Origin: Adiantum capillus-veneris
Lineage: Eukaryota; Streptophyta; Polypodiopsida; Polypodiales; Pteridaceae
NCBI GenBank assembly: GCA_014529385.2
Contig: CM043960.1
Location: 23,262,896-23,326,895 of the forward strand
DNA length: 64,000 bases
Direction of reading: 5' to 3'
Part shown: piece after piece, positions 49,661-63,149 of the stretch
How positions within the stretch are numbered: the stretch's first letter is position 1
Layout of the letters: every line of letters begins with the position of its first letter
The notes under the pieces: generated by a model
Seen by the model: only the letters and a program-made list of their open reading frames with translations
Database searches by the model: none
What the model was told of the DNA's origin: nothing
Position numbers and translations under genes: made by a program

Positions 49661-49688
49661 CACTTGGTGGCCTATCCTCTACCAAGTG
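49650..49688. repeat. Hairpin/pseudoknot motif at the end of the RT unit
   Basis: GAGGATAGG (49650-49658) pairs with CCTATCCTC (49671-49679), and the loop CACTTGGT (49661-49668) is complementary to ACCAAGTG (49681-49688). The same position in A1 and A2 carries a related but differently paired hairpin, followed in all three by GGGAGGGCCACACA and a CA run. Confidence 0.78.
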
Positions 49689-49739
49689 CACCTTTTCTCA
49701 GGGATGGGGGAGGGCCACACACACACACACACACACACA

Positions 49740-52616
49740 TAAATATTGACATGGACCACATTTAGATGAATCCCCCAATTTCATGCACACGCACACGCGC
49801 ACACACACACTTGAGATATACTTATTTTTTAGGGATGCTTATTGGTTGAAAAAAATAACACAAGCAACTACTTCACTTGTAGAGGAGTGATGGACGGTAA
49901 TGATGACAGAGTATGGCTCCAGGTGGTATACAATTTTGGTTATTTACAAGCCAAACTGCTCCTTTGTATAATGATTCCAGCAAGAAACAGTTGTGTAGGT
50001 TTCAAACAACAAATGTACAATTTTTCTTTAAAAAATACTCTATCTCAGTATCAATTATGGTGGGTACCGGTTTTTTTGGCATTTTATACCACTATATCCG
50101 TGAGCACATGTGCCCAAGGAAAATAAGTGTGCATCTGTAACTTATACACCTCCGGCATGAAACATTTTCTTACTATTTTTTATTGGCAGTGGAAGACAAA
50201 TGTATAAACCCCTAAATAAATAAATCCTCATTTCCAGTATAATTTGATTAATAGATTTAAATCCTGAGTATGGTTGTTCGATGCATGCAATAAACACAAG
50301 ATAAATGCTTATTCCACAGCATACCAGTTTTTTATAAGAAAAAATTGCGAGCAAATAAAGTTTCGATGGTAAATGCCAAACAATACAACTCGGCCCTGAG
50401 GTTCTGCAAATTTTCAATTCTAAAAATAACTAAGTCTTGCCAAGGTTAAAAAAGCTCTTCAAAGCGTATTTGATAAGATCAAGAGCCATACAACTGGCCC
50501 AGAAATACTCATGCTTGGTAGCATTGAGTGCGCCGAATGGGCACTTAGGCTATATATACAGCCTGCACAAAGATTCAAAATGCAAGGATACATGGTTAGC
50601 GCTCATGCACAACCATAGTAAGGCAACACACACACACACACACACACAGTATGAGTAGCCATGGCAATTCGTGCTCATAGGCAATAGTGAAAGCACTTTC
50701 TTCATCTCTACACAACTCTCATCACAAGCAAGTCAGCAAGCCTTGGGTGGCGTAGATCATATACTCACAAACCCACAACAAGAGAACCAATACAACTCTG
50801 AGATTGCCAAAGCTAAACGGCCGGCTACCTAGTTGTGCAGACACAGAAGGTTAAATAGTCAATTTTTTTTGTGTTACATATTGATGACTTATTTACTACA
50901 CACATACGCATAATTGCATGCATTATGACTTTGAAAAAATACGCCAGGAGTAGCCGAGATAGACTGAAATGGCTTTGTCATAAGCATCAAAAACTCTCCG
51001 TATCCTATATTCTCTCCATAAAAAGGGTAGTTTAAAGCAATACACACACAAGCATATGAAGGCTCACAATTGTGTTTTTTCGTAGAAAAAAACATGGCCA
51101 TATTATAGCTTCTGTACAACACATATACACATGGGCGTACGAGCCATCACTAACAAAAAGAGAGAATGCAAGAGAAACAACACAGTATCATATATCCAAG
51201 TAAATACAAAACATGTGCATAGTATACATAGAGTAGTACTAAACAAAGTATTACTAAGCAGCAGACTATAATTGCTATAAGTTTTGGTCTAGAAATGAAG
51301 TTGGAGTCATTCCCATGGAAAACACGCGTACAAGTATACAAATGACGACGACTAATTCGGTTCAGGTAACAAGACACTTATTGCTTTGATTATATGCATA
51401 AGTTCTCTATATGGGCTGGTTTCTCAAAATGAAAAGTAGCACTGTGATATATATTATAGAAGGAGTAGCAGATACAAGTGATTATGATATATCAATTGGG
51501 TTATGAAAACCTCCTGTGAGGGTAAAAGATACAATGACTAGTTATTGAGATTTTTTGAAAAAAAGTAATAGTACAAAGGAAATGCTGGAAATTTTTTTTC
51601 ACAAGTTAGAATGTCAATACATAGCAACACAAGAGAGTAACACTTTAAGGTTTTAGAAATAGCATTAGCGACAGCAAGCAGTAAACAGGTAAATTGATAC
51701 ATAAGAAATGGCTTAAGAGTTACCTTTTTCAAAGCAGTTTATAAAGGAGTTGGTATATGAAGGTCCAGTAAAGTATTGTTTTAAGCAAAAATATATCCCT
51801 TTACTTGTACCAAAAGGTTTTTATTATGAGGCAAGATATGAAAGAGTAGTTTTATGACTACCTCCTGTGAGGGCATAACTCATAAGTAAACAAAGGTTTT
51901 TTTTTAAAAATGGGTATTATTACAAAAAAAATACTGCCGAATTTTTTAAAAAAACCCGCTCATAAAGACGAACCTAATATGTATATACACTAGAAGATGG
52001 GAGTCATAAAACAATAATTGGGACAACAATTAGGTATAATACACAAAAATATTAACCACATGTGTGTAACTATTTCTAGTAAACAAGGATACAGGCAGAC
52101 GGCTAGGATGAGCATCACTTACGACATATTTAAGCTACAGCAGATTTGGAACAAGCTCATGGGAGCACATAATGGGAAAAAGAAAACCAAGCCAATAGCA
52201 ATTAGGGACCATATCTCTAACCCGTGTAAACCCATAGAAACTTTCACAAACCGCAATAGACCTTACTTACATAGACGAGCAAAAGAAAACATAAGATATG
52301 TATAGGAGTAAGGCTGGGGTCCGGGGTGTGACAGCAATAACAAGCACTGGGATTGCTTGATATACATGTCACCCATTTAGTGAAAATTAATTCTAATTAA
52401 TTGTACTTGTGGTTAGTTGGCAGGTAAAGATCCCTGCTCTCATCTGGCAGGAGTTTCGGCTTTAACTCCTACTTTGTCATGTATCAAAGTATCTTGTAAT
52501 GTACTTTATATCAAGAAATTGTTCTATATTTTTGTTCTATACATAATGTGCTTTTGCAACAGTATTTAAGTTTATCAGTATATGGTTCTAAATGATGGAA
52601 TTTTTAAATTCAAACA
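49740..52616. repeat. Long repeat unit B2
   Basis: The second copy of unit B, with the same two conserved frame segments (49842-50126 and 52018-52305) and modules at 51510 and 51861. It is joined through a short CA run directly to the head of A3 instead of the RT. Confidence 0.9.
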
Positions 52617-55600
52617 CACACATTCTGAATCTAGCTTGGGAAATGGGTCTCATACTAGGCATATTGGACATATCATTGTTATACCCATACCTGCATTCGT
52701 GTTCACCGGCATCTGCAACTTAGAAGCTAACAGTGACTCCTTGGACTGCTCATGACAATACATCTCATTACTATCCAATCGACTGCTCTATCGACAACAA
52801 CGGTACAGGTAGGTGACATTGCACCTACTCAGTCAAACCTTGGCTAAATTTGAGATTTAAAAACTGTGTTTAAGATTGGGTTTCATAGCTAATCTAACAG
52901 TAATTTATAATGGATATTGGAATTTTTGAACCTTTTGTTGAAAATGTTTTTTAACTGATCAATTGGATCTGTGTTCATTCATGTTTGCATAGGACTTTTT
53001 GATTATGTTTTCTTTGATGTCATTGCTTGGTTTTTATACATGCTGTGACCTACATACAATACTTTAAGTAATGGATTTACATAGACTGTGGACAAGGGAT
53101 TTCACTTTCAAGTGATTTCTTGAGCCTTAAAACCTCATGTGAGGGTCTCAATAGAGATGGCAGGGACTAGATTTTTTTTAAATAAAATTGCCCATTGTAC
53201 AAAGGAGATGCTGCCCAAATATTTCTTTTAAGAGATCTTTAATTCCAAAATCTGGAGTGATGCTACCTCTCTTTGGTTTTAATAAAAATTTTAGGCTTTA
53301 TAAGCTGATTTTACACAACAAATTAAACATCCGCCTCATATGGTGCATATCCTTTGGCATCTCATTTATAGGTATATCTAAATATAAATGACATTATATA
53401 TAGTATATCTTCTGAAAGCGGTTTTGGATTGGATATTGTACTATGAGGTGGGAATGCATTGAATCATGATTGAAATTCATATGTTTTTTGAGTTGAACAT
53501 ACATCAGTTTATTTAATGTTAACACTCAGTGGAGGATAGGCATAAATGACCATTAATACATTGCTTTTTTTGCTCATTATTTGGAGAAAGTGTAAGCATT
53601 GTGTTTTGAAATCTAATCAACTGAAACTTAATGATAAATGTGGATTTTTTCTCATAGCATGCAATTTATATAGAGGTCGAATGGTATACTAGACTGATTC
53701 TTTGACCTGAATGCATCACGACTGGACAGAACAAAAAGAAAAAATAACCTTTGTCTGTTGTAATGACTGTCACTATCTATTTTGCATACTACCTCACGTG
53801 AGGGTCTCATGGGAGATGACATTGTGACTGGTTTTTTTGAAATAAATGAGATTAAACAAAAAGAATGTTGTTGAAATTTTTTTCGTACATAGTTTAGCTT
53901 ATAACTATTTTTACATAGTTTAAGGTCAGCCGGAGGATTACTACATGGTAATCTTGGACATAGGTATGTTGTAGGAACTGTGGGCATAATAGTATAGATG
54001 GTACACGAAACTATAGATATACATTTTGAGCTCTATATTGTTCTATAGTTTGGTAAAAAAATATCAAGCTACAGTTCTTCATTTACAGTCAAAATGGTTT
54101 CAAAAGATGGTTAATCTGGCTATGTTGCCGAGAAACCTACTTAGTAAGTTCTGGTTTTTTGGGTTATTATTGATGTGTTATCTCCCCAAGCTGATCAGGC
54201 TTGTTACAAATGTATGCCATAAACATTTGAGCTCGATATGTTAATGATGGATTATTATGAAAACATGATAAACATCATATCTCGAAACCTAGGTAAGGAT
54301 CTGTATAAAAATAACAAATGATGGATTTCTGGAAAATCGGATCAAAGTACAGGCTGGTTATCTTGGACATATTTCACACTTCATGTTCGCTGCCTCGACT
54401 ATCATGCCTTATTATTGTGGTTCCCTCTCACTTACATAACACCACTGGGCTGCAATTTGCTGAGTCGAGTTGTAGTATTATGCGGTGATTCTTGACATGT
54501 TATGTCTCTCTTACAAGTTCAACTTAGACTACCAGCATATGGGTACATGTATGCTCCTCGCATAGAGGCATACATAAAGCTTCATAAGGCCTGTACATAC
54601 ATGTACATACAGTCCTTCGTGAGTTAAAAATGAAATGTATCAAGAGTAGGTCACTGTTAAAAGATGCATAAGGACACATAAACATGCGATTCATAGCACA
54701 CATAGACATGATTATTGTTAATACTTTTGTATTATGCTCATAAGTTGCTAGGTATTTCTCATATGGATTTTTTGATAACCAGGCTGTAACGATAAAGTTT
54801 GCATATTTGTACTTTCTAATGCACGTTTTGGGTCCTATAATGCTACCTCTCTTAGGTTTTAACAATAATTGCATGTTCATTGTATAGAATTTCAACATCC
54901 GCCTCACAATATGGTTTTGGTAGACGTGAGTTGGTGATCCATTGGCACTGTTATCTGCCTGGGTTGATAACTATGTTAGTCATTTGGGTAATGAAAGATC
55001 TTGAGTAAAATTTTATTACTTGGTTCAAACTTCTAGTCACCACATGGTTTTTTGCAGGTGATGTTGGTCTTTTCACATCTATGGTGGTAGGTGTATGACT
55101 ATAGCGTATGGTTGTAGCTGAGTATATTCACCTTGTAAATATAGTAATGGGAACTGCTTTTCAACACTTTCTCCTTGTTGAATAGATGCATAACTTTTGA
55201 ATTTAGTGTTTGTGCTTTACTTTGAACATACTCCAATGTTTTTAAATAAAGCCTTAATCCTCACATGAGGGTCTCGGATGAGATGGCAGTGGACTGGACT
55301 TTTGAAAACTAATTCAAAATACAAAGGAGACGCTGTCCAAATTTTTTTGGAATTAAAAGATGAGAAAATTATTGTAAATTAAGGACTCATTCTTTAAATT
55401 TAATATTTGATCTATGTTATGGTGTTAGTTTTTGTTGTAATTTTCGACACCAATAACAAGGGGAGGGAGTCATTGACACCTTCTTCCCAAGTAATGCCAG
55501 TTCGACAGGCTCATGTTTCTTGGATGGTGATAGGTAAGAGATTATTTCCTTGGGATTACAATGACAACTGCAGCGATAACAGAAGATCGTCCAATATTAT

Positions 55601-55869
55601 AGCTGGATCCTTCTCTATGTAGATGTAGTGGAAGCTCATCCCAAAGGGTGGACACAGAGAGATACAACACTAAGACATCAAATTGTAATGATCAAAGATC
55701 AAATCTTTGATCTAAATGTCTCCATTATCCATTAGATACAGAATGTTGTATTGGTGTATATGAAAAGATAATTGAGGTTTATGACATCTTGTTTTAAAAT
55801 ATTGTTATTTAATATATTATTTAATACAGTTGTCTAAGTATGGTTCATTATGAGGGGATTTTCATACTT

Positions 55870-55871
<2 letters not shown>
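52617..55871. repeat. Long repeat unit A3 (3' truncated)
   Basis: The third copy of A, more diverged than A1 and A2 are from each other. It has modules at 53133, 53792 and 55259. It stops inside the A sequence at CATACTTAAACACAC, where the CA run starts, so the last 700 bp or so of A, including the end hairpin, are missing. Confidence 0.9.

Positions 55872-55960
<89 letters not shown>
55872..55960. repeat. CA microsatellite joining A3 and D2
   Basis: A CA run of about 89 bp at the junction between truncated A3 and unit D2. Confidence 0.92.
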
Positions 55961-55961
<1 letters not shown>

Positions 55962-55963
<2 letters not shown>

Positions 55964-56566
55964 GAAGAGAGAACAAAGCCGACTTCCAACATTACCTCTG
56001 GCCAGTAGAGGAGGAGAGTCATTGCTATCAGTTTGGGTCTTTAACTATATTTAGGGTTGTGCGGGTCCTTGTAATTCGCCCTGTAATGCAACTCTTTGCA
56101 CGTTGAGTTCAACTACATGGAAGCATTAAAATTTGTAAATAGCTGAGCTAGATGTAGAATGGACCTTCTTCGCTTGGAAAATTATTTGTAGCCATCCATG
56201 CGGGTGTGGATGGCTAGAGATAGATTTTAAGAACAATTTTTATTTCCCTCAAGTTATATGTTGAGTTCAACCACATGGAAGCGTTAATCTTTACAAACCC
56301 CCATGAAAAATTGTTTGTAGCCATCTGTGTGCATGGATGGCTATAGATAGTTTTTAAGAATGATTTTCCTCAGGATACGTGCTATGAAGCAGAGCCCGAA
56401 AAAGACCTTTTTTTTTGCCATCTTTTTTAAAGTCAAACAATCAGATAATTTTACTTTCTATAAAAAACAAAAGTAATTACTAGGATTTTAAACTAAAATT
56501 TCAAATTTTGACATTGAAAATCAAAGTCCCACGAAATCAATCTTGAGATTTTTCATTTCAAGCTGG
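55962..56566. repeat. Dispersed repeat unit D2
   Basis: Direct copy of 5909-6510; both copies begin immediately after a dinucleotide run. Confidence 0.82.
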
Positions 56567-56582
56567 GAGTAGCGAAGTCACC

Positions 56583-56789
56583 AGTTCAAAGACTAACATA
56601 GGGACGGGTGACAATCCGTGTATATGAACGATGCTAAAAATGATTCTGATTCAAATGAGACCATGGAGACTAAAATGGGAAAAGTTATCAGTTCAAAGAC
56701 TAACATAGGGATTGGTGACGAGCTGTGTATATGAATGATGCTAAAAATGATTCTGATTCAAATGAGACCATGGAGACTAAAATGGGAAT
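56583..56789 (+). repeat. Tandem duplication, 107-bp unit
   Basis: Two adjacent copies begin AGTTCAAAGACTAACATAGG (56583 and 56690) and differ at only a few positions. They lie at the left edge of the Gypsy fragment. Confidence 0.9.
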
Positions 56790-56814
56790 TTTAAAAAAAA
56801 AACAAGGAGGATCA

Positions 56815-57957
56815 TGATGAGCCACAATGGACACACCCTAGGGAACATAGGAAGAAGATCGGAACTTACCCAAAACCTATAGAGGAGTTTGAGTGAGTCA
56901 AGCAATTAAGGAGTTTGGTAGACCAGATCCAAAGGGAGCTAGAACCAACACCTAGGAAGATTGACACAATGTTTCCTACACAAAATCAACCTCACAATGA
57001 CCATAGACCACTAGCCATACCTAGCGTCATCCAAGAAGAAAGTGACTTTAAGTCATTGGGAAGTGGGTGTCCTCCCTTCTTGTTGGAGATAATGTTTACA
57101 GAGGGATTAGCTGACCCTATTGAAGAAATGGAGATTCCATCTTTCCAATGTCACGGAACTAAAGCCCAAAAGGTTTCATTAAATATTGCCAAATTGATGG
57201 ATTTCATGGCTTCAAAAGTTAGAACCACCATCATGTCTAAACTATATGGAGACCCGAGCTATTCCTAGCTCTTTGAGCTTTCCTCAATGGAGAACTGAAA
57301 GTTGGCCCTACCACAATTTCCACGAAAAGATAGGTCTAATGAAGTGTCAGTAGAGGAGGAACCCTTAGATCCACAGCCCAACCTGGATGAGAATTCTGTT
57401 GCTGAAATACTTGTCAACAAGTTGGGACAGTACTTTGAAGGCGATGAATCCAATGCAACCCTATCAATCACTACCAAAGGATTACTGTGAAGGGAATCCT
57501 TGATGGTGGCACTGGGATTAGCATTGTAACTAAAAATTATTGAGAATCTATGGGAAGACCTCACCTTGGGACTACAAACATAGTGGTAAAGATGGACAAT
57601 GGGACCATCGTTAAACCTATTGGGATGCTAGAAGATCTCAAGATCAAGGTCCTTGGACACAAGGTAAGACATACCTTCATTGTTATGGATTTTTCCAAGC
57701 ACACTATGTCATCTGAGATGATCTTAGGATGTCCCTTCACGAGGGAAGCAAAAATGGTGCATGGCTGGTCTAAAAACCATTTCTACTTTTACAGTTTCAA
57801 GACTTTGTCATTCAAGTTGATCTTGTGCAACTGGTCAAGCACATCCTCTAGGAAACATACACAATTCACTCGGCCCCATTGTAGTATTGTTACATATGTA
57901 AAAAGGACACTGATGTTGGGGAAGATTCCCCTTATATGGATTTTCTACCATAAATGA
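56815..57957 (+). mobile_element. Gypsy fragment, gag-end to protease (fossil)
   Basis: Broken frames on the + strand. The last (57550-57957 and just upstream) reads as a retropepsin-type protease region of plant Gypsy elements: an ILDGGTGISIVTK-like active-site segment near 57500, NGTIVKPIGMLEDLKIKV, and SEMILGCPF. The upstream frames (56915-57268, 57302-57490) fit the gag-to-protease linker with LNIAKLMDFM. The wording is of the non-chromovirus (Athila/Tat-like) kind. No RT, integrase or LTR was recognised. The piece is broken in about three places and looks old. Confidence 0.7.
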
Positions 57958-58405
57958 ACGAGTCTAACAATGTAGACTGGGTCCACCTAGTGGCAACCGT
58001 AGACACTTGGGGAAATAGAGGGATGACTTGGGTAACACCTGAGGGGACAAAGTGCCAAAAACACACACACCTTCCTCTACCTTTCCTACATGCATTGAGT
58101 GACTTCATTAGGCAGCACAAAGTGCTTCTTGAGCTTCGTGCACGACAACTCCCCGATAGCGGCGCAAAAAATGTGCATGTCTGCCACACGTGTCAGAGCT
58201 AGGGACTTGTCAATCACTGTGTGCGAGCCATTGATGGCTACAAGTACTCAACGAGGATAACCTAGCAAGCTCAAAGGGAGCAAGGGTGTGTCACTCACCG
58301 CCCTACGCTTGTCAACGTGAAGGATTCCTAGCCACAAAGAAGAGGGAGTCATCCCGTCATGCTCAACTGTCTCACCACCGTCGATGCCTCCGCAATGCTC
58401 AATTG

Positions 58406-58504
<99 letters not shown>

Positions 58505-59090
58505 CCCCCAAGCATACACACACTCATACACTCATGAGCACACAATGGAGAAGGAGATGGAGATAAGACAAGAGCACTCTTCTTTAGCATGCACCCTTTA
58601 GAATGAGGAATTTAGGTCACAATGGCCCTTTTAGATGGGTTTGGTCCATTCACACATAGGCATCCACATTGGCCAGTCAAAGTAAAAATAGTGTCAAATG
58701 AGATATGCGGTGCGTCTCTCATCGGCGATCAGCCAAGCACCTACATGATCGATAAACCCGGTCCCTGACTCAAAACACTATGATATGGCATCTATGGATA
58801 ATAGCTAAAATTAACGTCCATTTGCAAAGGTCAAAACCAAGTGATGGGAGTGTTGGGCAATCACCAAGCCTCCTATTTGCTCAGTGTTGACTCCACTGAG
58901 CTGACGTTCACTTGTAATGACTTTAACACAAAGGTCATAACCAAGCGATGGGGGGAAGCCTCCTATTCACCCAGTGCTGACTCCACTACATGACCCTAAT
59001 CACATCATCACACGGGTCTCCGTCATTGATTAACAACAAGGGCATTAACAAATTGACAAGAATCAATCTGAGAAGTTTCATCCAGTTATG
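57958..59090. other. Degenerate DNA with a long CT run and a small duplication
   Basis: No gene is recognised. A CT run spans 58409-58501. A segment around AGCCTCCTATTTGCTCAGTG (about 58828-58910) is repeated, diverged, at about 58930-58995. The DNA probably continues the decayed retroelement to the left. Confidence 0.6.
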
Positions 59091-59097
59091 TGGTGGA

Positions 59098-62000
59098 ACA
59101 TGGATAACGATCCATGTACCCCAGAGATAGTTTGAGCAAAAACTAAGACCATTAGGTACATATTGCTTCCCGACAACTAAAATCAAAGTTTGGGGGCTCA
59201 AATTGAAACAAAAAACGCACTCAAATGAAAGAAATTGGGAAAAATCATCAAAAGCTAGCCAAATTGACCAAAATTTGGGGGTTTTCAACTTTTAGTGATC
59301 CAAACTCAAAAAGTTTTTGAAATTAGCATAAGGATAGCACTAACAACCAACTGACCAGGTTTCATGTCAAAATGAGGTCAAACATGGATTGCGATCCATG
59401 TAACTTGTCATGATTTCTGACTGAGATTTGAGCAATCGCTAGCTGAGACTATTTAAAACACTTTTTCCAAACAACACATTGGCAAAAAAGTTAAAAACGT
59501 TGGTCAAAAGAGCAAAAATCAAAAAATAGATTGAAGCTGCAAATCATACTCAAAATTTCACTTTTGATTGGCAAAAAGTGATCCAAATCCTAAAAGATTT
59601 TGGGAGTAGGCTATAGACATCACAAGTAATCAATATGCCAAATTATAGATTCGGAAGTGATGGAACATGGATCGTGATCCATGTACCCAATCTGAGTCTT
59701 GAGATAGAGACTTTACCATTGTGTAGCAAAGACTATTGTGAGCCATACTTCCCAAAGCAAGGTAACCAAAAAAGTTCAAAAAACACTCCCAAGCTAAAAC
59801 CACCAAGAAAAAACTAGGGTTTATCTTTTCATTGACTTAATCAATTCCAATTTGGACACACATTGGCACGATTGTAAGCATCTATCCTTGAGTAGCAATT
59901 GAGCAAATGGGCAGAGAGCGAGGGCATGCGGCAACTCGCACATCTTTGACCATCACATGGTTATGCTATTTTTAGCCTCTTTTATTCTGGTTTATTGTAT
60001 TGGAGGAGGATGCAACTTTGGATAGACTCCATGACATACTCGTTCAGATGTGGCGCTAGTTGCATGAAGACACTCCCGAGGACTCAACGACCCTCTGCAC
60101 TTTTAAGAATAACTCAGTCGGTAGTATTATAACCATGATTAGCAAATAGGCAATCAATGTAATGGATGTCCAAATCTCCCAGTTGTAAGACCAAATTCAT
60201 TGTTTGTGCACCGTGGTTGCATCTCAATAGGCTAAATGCAATTGTCACCCGATTGAAGAATACCTTAAAGTTTAAACCTAACAAAACCTCTTATACCACT
60301 CCTTTGGCAAAAAGTGATCATATCTGGGAAGTAGAACCCATTAAGACAAAATTGCAGCCAGTGGTCACACCTCAACCTACACGACAATTCAAAGGACAAG
60401 CTACAAGATGGGTATGGGTGAATAAATACATCATGGCAAACAAGCCAAAGTAGATTTGGCTAGCAAAGCGAACAGCTCTACAAGTGGTCAGTAAAACAGA
60501 GCAATAGCATTCACCAACAAAATCCCAACAACCTCGACACAACTATACTTAGAAATGGCAGTCCAAACAACCGTCAAAACATAAAGCAAGCCAACCCAAG
60601 AATCAGTGGATACCCAAGCACACACAATAAGCAAACTGACCCCAACCAACCACGACAACCTTGCATTAGAGACCAAAGCAATTAGCTCAACAATCAACTT
60701 ATTAGTCTCCACCACTAGAGTACAAGCTGGTACCCTAGAAGATACCAACATTGGAATTAAAGACAATGGCACTCAACAAACCAACCATCAAAGAAACAGC
60801 GTAACATCTTCAATCCTTTTGTTCAGACCAAGTAGTATAGGTGGAGCCTTGACAGCAAAAGCCACTCAACAACCCGTTCAGTACTTGTATCTTGCACAAC
60901 ATATTATTACCTCATGCATATCTTCAAGTGGCATAATAGGGCCACATTACATGGCCTTGCATACACACGGTATTTGCGCTCATGCACAGTGCACAAACCT
61001 TCGTCCGAGGCGACTCATAATGGGAAGGGAGGAGTAACAATAGTTGTAATAGTCTATTGAAATATCTTGAGCTGCAAGATTCAGAGACTTCATGTGTATA
61101 GTGTATAAAGTGTTTTTTTGTGCTAAAATTTTTTCTTTTTAATTTCTTTTATCAGATTTTACCTCTTATCATGCATAACAATGAGCCATATTGATAGAAT
61201 TTTACACACATAATGCCTAAAGTGAGAGTATGTATATATGAGTGTGAAATAATTTTGGCTATTTTTTTACCTAACAATAATAAATTTTAGTAATTTTCTT
61301 TATTTTTAAGCTAATAAATATAAAAATTTAATAAAATGAGCTAGGAGAGCCAAAATGAAGTTCTAAAAGCAAAAGCCGGATCAATAAAGCAAGAGCTTCA
61401 AACATGTCAAAAGTGGAAGGATTTGGCACAAGTCAAATTTTGGGCCAACTTATGATAGTTCAAATTGCAAAATTGAGGGCAATGAGTGTGATTGAAAGTC
61501 CAAATGATGAGCTATCTGAGCTGCAAGAAATATGCTATGGGTAATCAGGGTAGAAAAGGTAAGTATGCACTTGGGCCTCCGTGTAAGTCGAGCGTACATA
61601 GGCAAATTAGGCCACATTTTCACTTGCTAGAGCCACACACACACACACACAACTTTTTGTGAGACCTAGAATTTGCTCCCATATTCTTGCTTGCCATGGG
61701 CATTCCACACCACCACATGGCACCATATTCTACAGGTATGCTTATCTACCATCCCTTAAAAATTGTATGTAGCCCACACTGCACAAAAAACACCATAATA
61801 AGTGTATGAATCAAATCAAAGTCGTGGATTGGGCAAATTGTTAGAAGCCATTAGGGGTGTAAATGAAATAAAAATCACAAAAGATGTCACTAGTGGACTC
61901 TCCAAGAAAAGATGAGTTCAACCATCCCATCAAGTTTGGATGGAGGGTGGAAAATGGATCAAGATCCATGTTCCTCCAACTCAGAATAAGAAAAGTTTTC

Positions 62001-63149
62001 ATCTAACTCTTCTCAATAGCACGTTTCCAGTGTGATTTTCACAGATAAAAATGTTTTCAAACATGGATTGCAATCCATGTACCCAACCATGCCAAAATTG
62101 ACCTGCAGATAGGTCACAACAGAGAGGATTCACCCTTCAAATTTTGGTCAAAATTGGAGTCCTCTAGACCCAAAACCCCCTCTTGAGATTTCAATTTGCA
62201 AATGGTCATTTTGACCCATGCAAGAAAATTTGGTGCAAACACCAAAAGATCATGACCAACAACCTAGGGGACATGTCTAGATATTTCTCCTCAAGTTTGG
62301 TGCAATTTGGGTCCAAAACATGGATTGCAATCCATGTACCTTGGGGAACAGATTTAGCCAATTCAACGCCCACAATGTGTGCGAAGGTAAAGGTAAGAAG
62401 GAGTGGTTTGATATTGGCCAGATTTTCAAGAGATGATCAGTTTTAGAGTAAGGGTTTTTCAAAAAGCAAGGCCTTAAGGTTGAAAATGAACTTACGGTAA
62501 TCTTATAAGTTCAAAAAGAAGTCAAGAAATGCTTGTAAAAAGTGCAAATTTTTTCAACTCTGCCAAGAAGATCAATTAGATTCGGATTGAAGTGGAAATT
62601 GATAGACAGGTAAATTTGGGGATGAAAGCAAGTCTCAAAGCATCAGATCAGCTAAAATCAATACCAACTAGCCACAAGGGTCAATCAAACTGGGGTCCAA
62701 AAAACCAATATGACAAAAGTAAAAAAGATTGGTCCATAAACTAAGAATTTGGATAAACTTAGGAAAATTAGATCCAAATTTGAAAAGATTCCACCACTGT
62801 GCTAGGATAGGTTATAGGGACATGTTGACCAAGTTTCACCTCAAAATTGTGACCAAACATGGATCGAAATCCATGTATCTTTTTCACATCTCAGGACCAA
62901 AACCTAGCCATCAGTTCCCATATGCTATCTAAAACCTAACCTTGAAGTTTCAAGCCATTTGAACATCCAAACCCTTGTAAAAATGCCAGAAATCTCTAAG
63001 TCTACAAAAAATTTGTAAAATTTGGTTTGAAACCCAAACCAATGATCCAAATCACAAAAGATTTCACCCATAGCATCTCATAAGCATGCCAAATCAAATG
63101 GTGAAGACAACACCCCAAAATGTGTTCCAACAGGGATCATGATTCATGT
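59098..63149. repeat. Degenerate repeat array carrying a 20-bp palindrome (8 copies)
   Basis: The palindrome with consensus ACATGGATTGCAATCCATGT occurs at 59098, 59382, 59665, 61952, 62061, 62318, 62857 and 63130, usually followed by AC or ACC. Flanks of several copies resemble each other (for example GATCCAAAT...AAAAGAT...and AAGTTTCA...TCAAAAT upstream), so this is a decayed tandem or interspersed repeat of about 250-550 bp. None is seen between 59685 and 61951. No coding function is evident. Confidence 0.85.
60166..61037 (+). other. Two small uncharacterised frames inside the array gap
   Basis: Frames at 60166-60453 (95 codons, Lys/Thr/Pro-rich) and 60606-61037 (143 codons, Thr/Ser/Asn-rich) lie where the palindrome array is interrupted. 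No domain was recognised. They could be decayed retroelement protein or chance. Confidence 0.25.

Noticed and set aside
46856-49740. Hammerhead ribozyme expected for Penelope-like elements
   Set aside because: No CUGAUGA with a matching GAAA and flanking stems was found; only the hairpin/pseudoknot motif is supported.
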